A stretch of 64,000 bases of DNA from Lineus longissimus. Lineage: Eukaryota > Nemertea > Pilidiophora > Heteronemertea > Lineidae. Location of the stretch: contig NC_088324.1 of NCBI RefSeq assembly GCF_910592395.1, positions 5,294,953-5,358,952 on the forward strand, in the 5' to 3' direction. Below, one piece after another: positions 1 through 9,939 of this stretch. The notes under the pieces were generated by a model. That model was not told the origin of the DNA. It made no database searches and saw only the letters and a list, made by a program, of their open reading frames with translations. Numbering within the stretch: position 1 is the stretch's first letter; every line of letters begins with the position of its first letter. The position numbers and the translations under genes were made by a program.

Positions 1-1
1 T

Positions 2-142
2 CAAGACCTGGCTGTTGCTGTTCCAGCTCTGTATCGAAATACCATCAACATCAAAGGCTCAAAATGGAAGCATCTCCAAGAGCTGAAAACCATCATTCCA
101 GCTGACTTCCATGCATTTTATGACAAACTCCCTCACGACTAA
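2..142 (+). pseudogene. C-terminal end of an unidentified ORF, cut by the window edge
   Basis: An open frame enters from the left edge and ends at a TAA at 140-142, giving 46 residues that end in ...FHAFYDKLPHD. The composition looks coding, with residues such as GSKWKHLQELK and IPADFHAFY, and there is no internal stop. I have a faint impression of tails seen in mobile-element-associated ORFs of invertebrates, but cannot name the family. It could equally be the last exon of a host gene. No start, domain or splice site is visible here. Confidence 0.35.
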
Positions 143-1293
143 GTCATTGATAATGCACTACCTCAATTCAAGACCTACCAAATATTGACCAATACAGTGG
201 TGACATAGGCCTATCACAGCAGTGTTCTCCATTGGACTATTTAGGTGTGAGGCCCAACTGACTGAAATGTTTGCCAGGCTTTTACCACCTTTGCAAGAAT
301 TTTCCCACCCTCCCATAATTTGCATAATACACTTCCATTTGACTATGATGCCAAAATTGGGAATAAAACTCCAGTGGAGAACACTGCAGTGTGTATTAGC
401 CATTGGGGGATTGTCTGTGCTCTGCCATGTCTGCCGTCAAATAACACTGTTATAGTCAGTGCAACCTGACAAGCACAAGTTGAGTGTATTTTTTTTAAAT
501 TGTACTGTTTTTGTTGTCGTTTATTGTTAAATGTTAGGCCTACTATGACAGTGATTCAAAATTGCTGTAGTATCTCAATATTGCCAGCCCTGGACGAATC
601 ACCCACACATCAATGTCTACTTTGCTTTTTCTGGATGAATACAATTGGCCACAAAATTACCACCATTCTCCAACAAAAAAGCCTAAACACCTTTATTTCA
701 AGAGAAATAATACTGTGAAATAATACTGTGAAACCTTCAAAGTATTGTCGGTCTTGGGATTTACCATGTAATATATGTGGCATAGGTGATAATATTCTAA
801 CATCCCCAGTGAATTTTGGCCCCAGGGTCAATTGAACTCGCCCAGGGCTGGCTAGATATGATACTACATTGTTCTGTTAGGTCAGTGGTCAGACCTCGTA
901 TATGAACAATCAGGGACAATTTTGAGAGGGAAAACCTCGTAAACAACTTTGTGTATTTTTAAACCATTTTATTAGAATCAATTAAAATTCAAGTTAAAAA
1001 CGACTTCCTTTGTTGTTATTTGCTTCCAAAACACAAATTTACCACATGAGAGTAAAAAATGATAAATATTTTTGTGTCTCCTGAAAAACCTGCAAAATGC
1101 GTATACGAGGTTTTCATCCGACAACGACAATATGTTATCATGGATTACACTGTCTTTGTGTGGCATTTTTATTCAACATGGATATTATGTGGCTTACACC
1201 TGGATTCATTGCCTCTTTCAATAATGCTCATCTTCTCTCATTATTTTGCAGGAGAATATACTAGAACAGTGGAACTTATGGAAGTTGCAAGTC
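143..1293. other. No gene seen; left flank of the piggyBac insertion
   Basis: AT-rich sequence with only short shadow ORFs. Two perfect copies of the octamer TAGGCCTA lie at 206-213 and 535-542. No RNA gene or element end was recognised before the TTAA at 1294. Confidence 0.6.
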
Positions 1294-3604
1294 TTAACCC
1301 TTTGAACCCGAAATGCCGGAAAACCGGCATTTTCCCTAAAGCGTATATACCCGAAATGCCGGAAAACCGGCATCCACATGGTCTTGTTGACAACTGCCAA
1401 TAATAGCGATGCAGCAGCCAATCAGAAGCCGGCTTTCATCGGCGTTCGGTAGCATCCTTCTGAGACTCCCGGATGAACCAAAATCGAACCGATTTCGCTA
1501 GAAAAAGGGATAAATGGCCCGAAAAAGGGTGAGTGCTGAGGAAGTCTTGGCACAGGTGTTAGAAAGTGACGATGAGGAGTTAGATGAAAGTGACTACGGT
1601 CACGATAGTGATTTTGAGAGTGAGAATGAGTCGGAAAGTGGGGCGAGTGATGGTGACAGTAGCGGTGATGATGTACATGATGCACAGCCTGTATTACATG
1701 CACAGGGTCCTCCACCGCCACCTGCTGCTAGGGGGCGGCCCGCCTGTGGTCGTGGAAGAGGTGGTGGCATTAGGAGAGCTGCGGATATGGTTATTCCACC
1801 CCCCTGGACTAGGATACTGCTCGTTTTACTGCAACTGATTTCAATCCAAGGAGAGATCCTGGGCCTACTGCTATTCCTGATAATATAAATGATGAAAGTA
1901 CCCCACTACAGTTCTTCTCATTGTTTTGGGATGACGTTCTTTGGGAACTGTTAGTAACCGAGACGAACAGGCAGGCTGCCCATCTAAAAACTGCTAAGCC
2001 TAACAATTATGTTGCTAAAAACTGGACAGATTGTACTGTCATTGAAATGAAAGCCTTCTTTGGCTGTAGGATGGCTATGGAAATGCTTATCCATAAAGAC
2101 AGGTATGAACAGTATTGGAAGGTGAAAGAGAACATGTTGACAGTCACACCAGGGTTCCCAAAAGTGTTTTGTCGTGATCGGTTCTTGGCAATCTGGTCAG
2201 TCTTGCATTGTGTTGATGAACAGGACCCAGCTTTAGATAAAACTGATAAGATATACAAGTCAAGGCCAATTTTCAACTGCATCCTTGAGAGATTCAAGAG
2301 GCATTACACACCCGAACAAGAGTTGTCCCTGGATGAAGGGATGATCCCTACCAAGAACTCTTTGTCAAAAAGACAATACAAAAAGGATAAACCTATAAAG
2401 TGGGGCATCAAAACTTTCCTTCGCACAGACAGTGAAAATGGATTCATAATAGATGCAGAGGTGTACACAGGTAGGAGAGCTGATAATCAGGATGTGGATA
2501 ACCTGGGTGTGACTGGGAACTTGGTTGTCCGTATGACCAAGGACTATCGTGATCAGAACTATTGTGTATTCACGGACAGGTTTTACACAACTGTTCAACT
2601 GGCAGAATATTTGCTTACTAAAGGTGTTGGTCTTTGTGGGACTGCAATGACTAACAGAAGGTCCTTCCCTAAATGTCTCAAGAGGACCAACAGACAAATG
2701 AACAAGGGGGACTCTGAACTTCTCTTCAATGGGAATGCCGCGGCCATTGTGTGGATGGACAAAAGGCCCATCTACTTTGTTACTTCAATATATGTTGACA
2801 GTCCTATCACCTCTGTGCCAAGATATGATCCTCAGGAACACAGGAGAGTTCCAGTCAGGTGCCCAATGGCAGTGAAGTGTTACAATCAGTTTATGGGAGG
2901 GACAGATAAGAATGACCAGATGACTCGCCTCCACAAGTCCAGACGCCATTACAAGTGGCCACGAAGGTTGGTCATGAAATTCTTTATGTGGACTGCGTAC
3001 AATTCATATGTGATTCAGGGATTCTATAGGCCTCATGCTGTGAACAACAAGATGACACTGACATTTCACTTGTTCTTGGAGCAGCTCTGCAATGAACTTG
3101 TTGGTGGGGTGAGGAATAACACTTCGGTTGGAAGACGTCGTTCAGATGTTGACATTGACGCACGCCTGGTTGACGTTGGGCAGCACATGGTTGAGCGTGC
3201 TGAACATGCTACTTCTAACAACAGATGTACAGTCTGTATGCAGAAGCACAAGAAAGCTAAGGAGGCCAACCCAAATGCAAACTACAAGGACTTGCCAAAA
3301 ATGTCAAAGACTGTTTATTGGTGCAACCAGTGTCACGTCTTCTTGTGCATTGGGAAACCTGGCTCTAACTGCTGGCAAAACTGCCACACCAAAGTCAAAT
3401 ACTGGTTATAATTGAAGAAAAGGACTCATATATAAGGTAGGACACATTTATTATTCATTATACAGGAATGTTTTCTTACAGAACCATGTATAACACAAGA
3501 TAAATGAAGAGTAGTACATTATAGTGCATTATAATGCATTACCGCTGGATAACTCAGGGTTTCGTATGCACTACCCTCAGACAATTCAGAGTTCAAAGGG
3601 TTAA
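1294..3604 (+). mobile_element. Complete piggyBac DNA transposon with TTAA target duplications
   Basis: The element is bounded by TTAA at 1294-1297 and TTAA at 3601-3604, the target duplication typical of piggyBac. Its ends are inverted: CCCTTTGAAC at 1298-1307 and GTTCAAAGGG at 3591-3600 match perfectly for 10 bp and weakly beyond. A subterminal duplicate containing GAAATGCCGGAAAACCGGCA occurs near 1310-1330 and again near 1353-1372. The 2.3-kb interior holds one transposase gene reading left to right. The intact ends suggest fairly recent insertion, but the transposase carries a frameshift, so mobility would need a transposase supplied in trans. Confidence 0.93.
1514..3411 (+). pseudogene. 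piggyBac transposase (DDE_Tnp_1_7), interrupted by one frameshift
   Basis: The first part starts at ATG 1514 and encodes an acidic N-terminal region (runs of D, E and S) followed by a Pro/Arg/Gly stretch, as in PGBD4-like transposases. Between about 1790 and 1813 the frame changes. The conserved part is then open as 496 residues in the frame of 1921-3411. It holds the three catalytic Asp motifs: SLDEGM (D138), FTDRFY (D219) and GGTDKND (D329), numbered from 1921. The end is a Cys/His-rich zinc-binding tail (CTVCMQKH, WCNQCHVFLC). A one-base loss or a two-base gain explains the break; a tiny intron or assembly error is less likely. The core domain is otherwise full length. Confidence 0.93.
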
Positions 3605-3720
3605 CTCTTTCAATAATGCATCTCAGTCAAACCATGATTCTGGATGTATTTGCCTTATGATTGAAGGGTTAATGAACATGCATCGCTCCAATCAAGAAGT
3701 TCCATCCTCGCTTTGAAAGA
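3605..3720. repeat. GGGTTAA...ATGCAT short direct repeats, left group
   Basis: The right flank of the piggyBac element carries AAGGGTTAA followed about 15-20 bp later by ATGCAT, twice (about 3597-3625 and 3664-3683). The same combination reappears at 6430-6510, so these motifs bracket the nuclease-like ORF. They resemble the GGGTTAA end of piggyBac-type elements but no clean TIR pair was found. Confidence 0.45.
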
Positions 3721-3933
3721 AGCCTTAATGGAGCCTTGATTAGGTCTTAATCGAGTCCTATTTGTAGGCAGTGGATGATCGTGCCTTATTAGAGCCTTGA
3801 TTAGGTCTTAATCGAGTCCTATTTGTAGGCAGTCAATGATCATGCCTTAATGGAGCCTTGATTGGGTCTTAATCAAGTCCTATTTGTGGGTAGTGGATGA
3901 TCGAGCCAAAATGGAGCCTTGATTAGGTCTTAA
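3721..3933. repeat. 61-bp tandem repeat, about 3.5 copies
   Basis: The phrase GGAGCCTTGATTAGGTCTTA recurs with anchor positions 3732, 3793, 3854 and 3915, an exact 61-bp period. Copies differ by a few substitutions (for example GATTAGG against GATTGGG). It looks like a minisatellite and has no coding potential. Confidence 0.9.
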
Positions 3934-4094
3934 CCTCAATTTTCTAAAAACATTAGTTTTCAAATTTCCCATTCTCGGCAATATTCAATTGACAATATCT
4001 CGACAACCAGAAAAGGTATAAATATGAAACTGGTACCAAATGAAAGCTTATGAAACGAGGAATCTGAATATATGCATAACTCCAGACCTTCAAA

Positions 4095-6125
4095 ATGCTA
4101 CTTAATACCCATTTTGATGTGCAGGGTCACAAATATGTTTCATGTCTACCCCACTATATACAAGCAATGGAAGAGCTGCCAGAAACTGTCAGATCTCAGT
4201 TTGAAATGGGAAAGTTCACCGTTCGACAAACGCGTGGTAAATACAACGGAGTGTGGACTGACATGGCATTGGAGAAAACGTTCAATAAAGATGCTAAGAC
4301 GAAGTTGTTCTCCGGTGTCTCACAAAACCAAGCAACGATCAGCAAGTATCTGAAGGCATTGCCTGAACTTAATTCAATCTCACAACAAACCCTTCAAATG
4401 GTCCACATGATGAAGGATGACGTTCTACCGAGAAATGGTTCATCAGTGAAGGAGGACAACTGCGTCTCCAACATAATCAAGGTCATTAGTGAGAAGTTCA
4501 TTCATCCATTCACGAGTTGTGTTAGTGAGTCCCTGACAAATATTGCAACAGGTGAAGTAGCTTCTTCCGCAGAACTTGCGTCAGCCAAAGAGAAAGGGCT
4601 TGCTGCACTTAAGCTGGCAGAAGAGAATGATGCAGCTAAGGTAGTTCCCCTTCATCTGAAAACCTTCCAGGAGAAAAGCAAGCCAGTTTCAAAAGAGTCA
4701 AAACAAAAGGAGGTCCATCAGGAAGAAGAGGATGTCATGCGGTCTTTGTGCTTTGCTCAAAATTTGGATGAAACACAGAGGATTGATGCGTTTTCCCATG
4801 AATGGACCGGATATCCTAGTTCACTGTTTGACCAAGATAGGGAACACCCATGTGGCTTTGCAATGCGTAAAGGTAATAAAGCCGACTACCTTACTGCTCT
4901 GAAAGAGACCTGTGGAACATCTTGGGTTGAATGCGAAAAACTAGATGAAGCCAATAGATTTGAAAGCAGCACTGGCGTGATTGTGGATATGATGGCATTT
5001 GTACAGCGCTTTCAGGACATGTGTTGCACTGATTTCAATCAACTCCAGAAACGTTACCTGCATAAGATGGTTACTATGCTTCCTGATGGATGTCAACTAA
5101 TCCATATTGTTGGGGATCGATATGACGTTAGTCCAGAGAGAAGCTTGAAGCAGGAGGAACGTAGTTGTCGGGAGAAAGAAACTCGGTCATTGAAGACCTT
5201 CATTCCACAGCCTAACCTGCCCCTGCCGAAATGGAAAAAATTCTTCGGAAAGAAAGAAAACAAGAGAAACCTTCTCAAGTTTCTTTTAGACGCATGGTCC
5301 AATGGAGATAATGATATCCCTGAAGGAGTTGAAATCTTCGTCGGTGGCTTCACTGAAACCACAGTGAAATTGGCAAGAGGCCGGCAGGTCCAGGAAGTAT
5401 CAACTCTCTCTAATTCAAATCACGAGGAAGCTGACACACTCATTTTCGCTCATGCTGTCTACATGGTTCAAGAACAGAACATTCAGAGAATAATCATTGA
5501 GGCAAATGACACAGATATAGTGATGATGGGTATATTCTATGTTCATCGGGTACTTGGTTTGCAGGAACTCTGGCTTCACAAGCACACAATAGCATCAGAT
5601 GTGTACATCTCCTGCCATGCCATTTCCACATATCTGAAGGAAACATTCCTGAATCAAAATATAACAGGGGTAATCTTGGCAGCATACATCCTAACAGGTT
5701 GTGACACAGTTAGTTACCCTTTCCGTATTGGTAAGAAACGGGCTTTGAAAGAGGCACTACAATGCACTAACTATCTTGGCCCAGTGGCAGACTTCGGTGA
5801 AGATGTCATAGATGTCGAGCAATCTGCAGTTGATTCTGCTGAGAAATACTTCTTTGCATTGTATGGCAAGAACGGCTTCACTGGGACAATGGATGAACTA
5901 CGATGCCATCTTTTCATGACCAAAAATGGAGACTTAAGATCACTGCCCCCAACTTCTGATGCATTCAAACTTCATCTGCTAAGAGCGCTCAATCAGTTAA
6001 TCATTTGCAAAAAAGCTAGAGAAGTGACACCCTACATCATTTGGACGACACATAGAAAAGGGTACACTAGTTGCAGTCAGAATGACCAAAGAGGGAAAAC
6101 CAAACTATGTCAAGACATCATGTAA
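4095..6125 (+). CDS. Large ORF with FEN1/XPG-like PIN nuclease core, repeat-associated
   Basis: The 676-residue frame carries three acidic motifs in the order and spacing of FEN1/XPG-type PIN nucleases. These are HEEAD (443-447), NDTD (471-474) and TGCD (535-538), followed by RIGKKRALKEAL, like the GxGxK(K/R)A helix after the GSD motif of FEN1. The N-terminal part (YVSCLPHYIQAMEE, WTDMALEKTFNKDAKTK) matches a family I recall as present in many copies in cnidarian, mollusc and fish genomes without assigned function. An acceptor-like TTTTGATGTGCAG ends at 4124 in the same frame, so residues before 4125 may be intron and the true protein longer. The Cys-rich tail expected at the C-terminus is frameshifted. 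The nuclease role is inferred from motifs only. Confidence 0.7.
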   Translation: MLLNTHFDVQGHKYVSCLPHYIQAMEELPETVRSQFEMGKFTVRQTRGKYNGVWTDMALEKTFNKDAKTKLFSGVSQNQATISKYLKALPELNSISQQTLQMVHMMKDDVLPRNGSSVKEDNCVSNIIKVISEKFIHPFTSCVSESLTNIATGEVASSAELASAKEKGLAALKLAEENDAAKVVPLHLKTFQEKSKPVSKESKQKEVHQEEEDVMRSLCFAQNLDETQRIDAFSHEWTGYPSSLFDQDREHPCGFAMRKGNKADYLTALKETCGTSWVECEKLDEANRFESSTGVIVDMMAFVQRFQDMCCTDFNQLQKRYLHKMVTMLPDGCQLIHIVGDRYDVSPERSLKQEERSCREKETRSLKTFIPQPNLPLPKWKKFFGKKENKRNLLKFLLDAWSNGDNDIPEGVEIFVGGFTETTVKLARGRQVQEVSTLSNSNHEEADTLIFAHAVYMVQEQNIQRIIIEANDTDIVMMGIFYVHRVLGLQELWLHKHTIASDVYISCHAISTYLKETFLNQNITGVILAAYILTGCDTVSYPFRIGKKRALKEALQCTNYLGPVADFGEDVIDVEQSAVDSAEKYFFALYGKNGFTGTMDELRCHLFMTKNGDLRSLPPTSDAFKLHLLRALNQLIICKKAREVTPYIIWTTHRKGYTSCSQNDQRGKTKLCQDIM

Positions 6126-6260
6126 ATGCAAAAACGGGGCGTTGCCGAGTGAGGTGCCAGTGTAAAGCAGCAGGGGTGAAGAAGTGCACAATTGCTTGTT
6201 ATAGTTATGAGATTTTCAGAAGGTCTCACGGGAGCTATTGGGCTATTGAGCTTCGAGGTT
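6100..6260 (+). pseudogene. Frameshifted Cys-rich (CXC-like) tail of the preceding ORF
   Basis: Just before and after the stop at 6125 the other frames read SCKCKNG and then CQCKAAGVKKCTIACYSY. These pieces form a CxCxx...CxC...C...C cluster like the tesmin/TSO1-type tails on relatives of the upstream protein. Two frame changes, near 6105 and near 6150, separate the pieces. This suggests the gene copy has begun to decay or that sequence errors are present. Confidence 0.5.
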
Positions 6261-6420
6261 AGTGGAAGTGCAGAATCAGTAAACAAAGGGTCAACCCGAA
6301 GGGAAGGAATGGTGTGGCATGATCATGATACTGATTGCACAACAGCTGTAATGTTATGTTGCACATCAAGAATCATCTAATCAAAGTGTTAATCGAGGAT
6401 GGGCGGCAGAAATAAATATT

Positions 6421-6520
6421 TCCCACCATCAAAGGGTTAATTTAGAAGAGTGCATTTTACTGCTCTAAGGGTTAAATTCACAAGAATGCATCTGCCATGA
6501 AGTGGTTAATTCAGGGGATC
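6421..6520. repeat. GGGTTAA...ATGCAT short direct repeats, right group
   Basis: Three units of about 40-45 bp: AAAGGGTTAATTTAGAAGAG, then CTAAGGGTTAAATTCACAAG followed by AATGCATCTGCC, then AGTGGTTAATTCAG. They match the motif group right of the piggyBac element at 3597-3690. Confidence 0.5.
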
Positions 6521-6797
6521 CCCAACTGAAAGTCATCTGAACCAACTCTCTCGAGTTCTTTGACCTTCAGCCCGTAATCAGGTGATATTTCATGGTGAAC
6601 CCATGGCTAAAATTGACTTTTTGTAATCGGGCCCTAACTGGACCAATTGGAAAATTGCCGTATCAGAATTTTCAATCGCTTCGTTCAGTTCGGAGATTTA
6701 TATCCCGCCAGTGGTCTATTTGTAATCATAGTCACAGGGTAACACCAAATATTATAATACATGCTAGTTGATTAATAATTTATTTATTGTTTTCCAG

Positions 6798-7054
6798 GAC
6801 GCCGACTAGGTCATGTACCAAGAGAGCGAGAGAGAGATTCAACTTCGTCGAATCAGGCTCGGGCTCTGGCTCTGAATCTGTATCACCTCCAAAAAAGAGG
6901 GGGTTGAGTGATGTAAAGAAAAAAAAGACGACCATCTACCTAGATGTCCGCATAGGACAGACACTATTTACAGCTTGTGAAAACCACTTGAAGGAGGCTT
7001 TTTGGGTCTCAAGGAAGAAGCAGTGGAGGTTTACCGACACAGACGGAACCACTG
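6798..7054 (+). CDS. Internal exon of an unidentified gene
   Basis: An acceptor (TTGTTTTCCAG, ending 6797) opens a frame that runs to a donor G|GTTAGT at 7055. The exon encodes about 85 residues: a Gly/Ser/Glu-rich low-complexity part (SGSGSGSES), a basic PPKKRG...VKKKK nuclear-signal-like part, then an ordered-looking YLDVRIGQTLFTACENHL...WRFTD segment. The exon ends in phase 1. I do not recognise the protein. No methionine start lies within the exon, so earlier exons should exist. Confidence 0.55.
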
Positions 7055-7089
7055 GTTAGTATGACTTATTTACTGTTTTAATTCTCGTC

Positions 7090-7480
7090 CACTAGTCAGT
7101 CAATCTGTCAGAAAGGGCTCCAGGGGGCTAAACGTCAAAAGTGAAAATAATATGCGATTTCTCGCTTGTACTGGTCCGAAAAATTTGAAAAACAATATGG
7201 TGGGTACTTCTATCAAGACTACACCACATATTTCCCATGTTAATTTTTTGACCTAATTTTCAAGGTCACAGAGGTCAAAATATACCGGTGGTGCCACCAG
7301 TCAAAAAGTCTGGCACGTTTAGTAACCACTTTTGCCAGAGATCTGAAACTTGGTGCAACTCCTAATCAGAGACCGAATTTCAACCTTTTCTTATTCACTG
7401 TTTGGCCACCAGGGAGTCTCCTGTCCATGTCCTCAGGACCACAGGTGAGCACATGGTCCGTGGACCATTTTTTATTGGAA
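7090..7480 (-). repeat. Antisense copy of the hairpin-ended dispersed repeat, inside an intron
   Basis: The phrases GGCCACCAGGGAGTC, AAGGTCACAGAGGTCAAA and TGACCTAATTTTCAAGGTCA are the reverse of the family seen at 21.2-21.8, 25.9-27.3 and 32.1-32.6 kb. The copy lies within the predicted intron 7055-7589. Confidence 0.55.
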
Positions 7481-7589
7481 CAGCCCTAACCTTAAACTCA
7501 TATAAAACTTGCATAATAATAATCCATTAATGTCTCTGCATGAAAAATTGAGAATTTTTTTGTTTGTTACAGACTTCAAGATTAACGAG

Positions 7590-7730
7590 AAACTGAAGAC
7601 TTCCCTATCCCTGATACCGGTAGGCAGGAAATTTTGGAATTAACAGCTAAGATCAGGTCTATTACCGATGATGTTCTGGAGTTCATAGAATGGGACGCAC
7701 CAAACTGTTCTTGGAGGCAAAAACCAGGAG
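7590..7730 (+). CDS. Next exon of the same unidentified gene
   Basis: With an acceptor AG at 7588-7589 the preceding phase-1 exon joins in frame. It continues ETEDFPIPDTGRQEILEL, then a Glu/Asp/Trp-rich segment ending SWRQKPG, with a strong donor G|GTAAGTAAT at 7731. A stronger acceptor, TTTGTTACAG at 7572, also joins in phase but meets a stop about 23 codons later. That could be an alternative short C-terminus. Exon choice is therefore uncertain. No further exon was found before the BEL-like region. Confidence 0.45.
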
Positions 7731-8075
7731 GTAAGTAATAGTATTATATGAAATAATATTATGCAGAGATAGATCTATAAATTGGCCCCAATGGGCACTA
7801 AGTCTCACTAGTGGGGGTGGCATAAAGCCCCTGGGCCTCTTGTTTAAAAAATTCAATCAGTCCTATACCAAGTTTTTCCTAACTGGACCGACACAAATTG
7901 TGGTCCCTGTATGTTGCTCAAAATGTACTGGACCAGGAATCAAATTACTGCTCATGTCCAGTAGAGCAGTGTTTTTCGCAATCTCTGACCACTAGTGTTC
8001 AGGCGTCGGCTTGCGCAGGCCCACCGAACGGCTGACTTGTCAGTGAGACCAGGGAGTGCCTGGATGGTATGAGAA

Positions 8076-8125
8076 CAATGGGAAGAAAGACAACGGGAAG
8101 AAAGACAATGATAAGAAAGACAATG
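8076..8125. repeat. 15-bp tandem repeat (CAATGGGAAGAAAGA), 3.3 copies
   Basis: Units start at 8076, 8091, 8106 and 8121 with one to three differences. It is purine-rich and lies just upstream of the region that may be a retroelement LTR or leader. Confidence 0.8.
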
Positions 8126-9939
8126 GCGTTTTTTTAGTATTAGAATAGTTTGCTCTTCGTTCGTAGATTAGTGCCAAATTAGCAACTTTATATCGTTCGA
8201 TTCGGGAATCAAAGTTATTCTGTTGGGAGATTATATCGAGTAGAAGACGTAGAACCTGAATTTAGAGGTTGTCTACAAAACATTCGTTTGGATATCGTCA
8301 TCAAGATTCTAGTTTGTGTCGTATATATAAGTTTACGATTTCGCGGTTTGCTTGCTTGCGTACCTCGTGCGTCGTACGACTTTGATCTTTTCGGAGACTG
8401 TCAGAGCGTATGTTTATTTTTGCGAGCTAGCTCGTCGCGTTTTCGCTGTATTCCTAAGCGACTTTTAGTTCGTGTATATATGAGTTATCGTTTCGTCGTG
8501 TTTATGCCGTGATAATCATTCGTGTTATATGTTTGAATAACCGCAATGCAACTTCAAATGCGCGTGGTTTTGTGATTTAGTTTTGTACGTCGGAGTTGTC
8601 TATGTGCCACTACCGCAACAATCAACATTCGGATGTGGGAGTTTATTCATTGGAACAACCTGGCCGGTTGATGTGATTTATGTATATATCTTAAACCAAG
8701 AAACTCGTAGCTGTAAACGGACAGATAGCGGGTCCAGCCAGTCGTCACAGGGATGGCTAGAGTATGAGTAAAAGGATTCAAGAGGAAGAGAGTAATCGGT
8801 GAGTTTTATAGTTATTTAATTTGAGTCGTCGAGGGCGTACATTTCGTTTCTTTGTCATACAGTCCCAAAATAAGTATTATATGGCGCCACGCCCCACCAT
8901 ATAAATTGGTCTCTCCGACCGGATACAATGAACAATAGATCTAATTTGTGATGAGAGCTCTGATATGCGGATCCTCATTTATATCAAGATATAGGAAGTA
9001 TTTGGAGTCCACAGAACTTTGTACAGACTTGGGTATTGATTGTGACTTTCCTGCGAACTTCGGATTCTCAAGTGATAACCCAGTATTTATCCAGGGGAGA
9101 TCAGGTCTTTGTTTAGATGCCTATGGCAAGAACTATAATAAGGACAGAGTCTCGCATTAGTAAAGACCATATTCATGTCACAACCCAAGAAGGTCTAAGA
9201 TTATACCACTTCTCAATCAGGAGAGCGTTGACCATCGCAGGCAGCAAGATGTACGAAAGGAGAACAACCAGCCATCATAACTGATCCGGACTGGTTATAG
9301 TTCAGGCAGGAGCTCTAATAAATAGCATAGCTACATTAGCTCTGTGGTTGGATAACGCCCAGCCCAGAGGTCATAGTTTAGTCAACCGTGGTCTGTGGTC
9401 ATATATGTTCGGGCCCAGATCAGTTATTGTAGACTGTGGTTGGATAGTGCCTAGCCCAGTCAACTTTAACATCCAAGTTAGTGTTTTAGAAAGTTCCTGG
9501 CCGGAAGTAATAGAAGTTTGAATCATATTTGGTTTCGGTTTGTCTCAAGAACATTGTTGTAGATTGTTTCTTTTGTGTAACGTGCAGTATTCGTCAGAAA
9601 TTAGTTGCTGTTCTGTGGTTGGATAGCTATACTACTGTATAATACATATGTTGTTGACAAAAGTATACAATTTTATCACATTTTAGTTTTAATAATAAAA
9701 TGTCAAGACAAGTAACAATTTGTAACTTTTCTTTTATTTGAAGTTTTGTGCAATGAACAAATTGAAAACAGACACTGTTTGGATGGATTCCAAATCTTAA
9801 TTTTATTTCTTCCGATCATACATAGCTATTTGGGTGATTTTGATTTTTATTTTATTTCGACCACCCGACCATACATTTTGGAAAGCTCTTCCCGTAAACC
9901 AAGAAATAAAAAACATGTGGCCTAAAGGGTATCACCAAG
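8126..9939 (+). other. Possible 5' LTR and leader of the BEL/Pao element
   Basis: A TATA-like GTATATATAAG occurs near 8320, followed by a CpG-rich stretch to about 8480. TGGCGCCACG near 8883 resembles a tRNA primer-binding site. Further right, GTGGTTGGATA recurs at about 9343, 9436 and 9614. A second LTR is not available for comparison because the element is truncated at 11.4 kb, so the LTR borders cannot be set. This is inference from position upstream of a gag frame. Confidence 0.3.
8948..9160 (+). CDS. Short ORF with an SGNH-hydrolase-like start
   Basis: About 69 residues from ATG 8951. ALICGSSFISRYRKYLE resembles block I of SGNH/GDSL-like domains (hydrophobic strand, then G-S-S/D-S-F), and VFIQGRSGLCLD resembles the block II strand and loop. 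Such short SGNH-like frames are common in invertebrate repeat ORFs, but this fragment is too short to call a functional enzyme. It could be part of the BEL leader or an unrelated captured exon. Confidence 0.3.
   Translation: MMRALICGSSFISRYRKYLESTELCTDLGIDCDFPANFGFSSDNPVFIQGRSGLCLDAYGKNYNKDRVSH

Noticed and set aside
3605-6520. The nuclease ORF as the body of a second piggyBac element
   Set aside because: GGGTTAA motifs occur on both sides, but no inverted CCCTTTG/CAAAGGG pair with matching TTAA encloses it, and its catalytic motifs are not piggyBac-like.
8288-8771. Two plus ORFs of 62-74 aa
   Set aside because: They lie in the putative LTR/leader with no start context or motif; likely chance frames.
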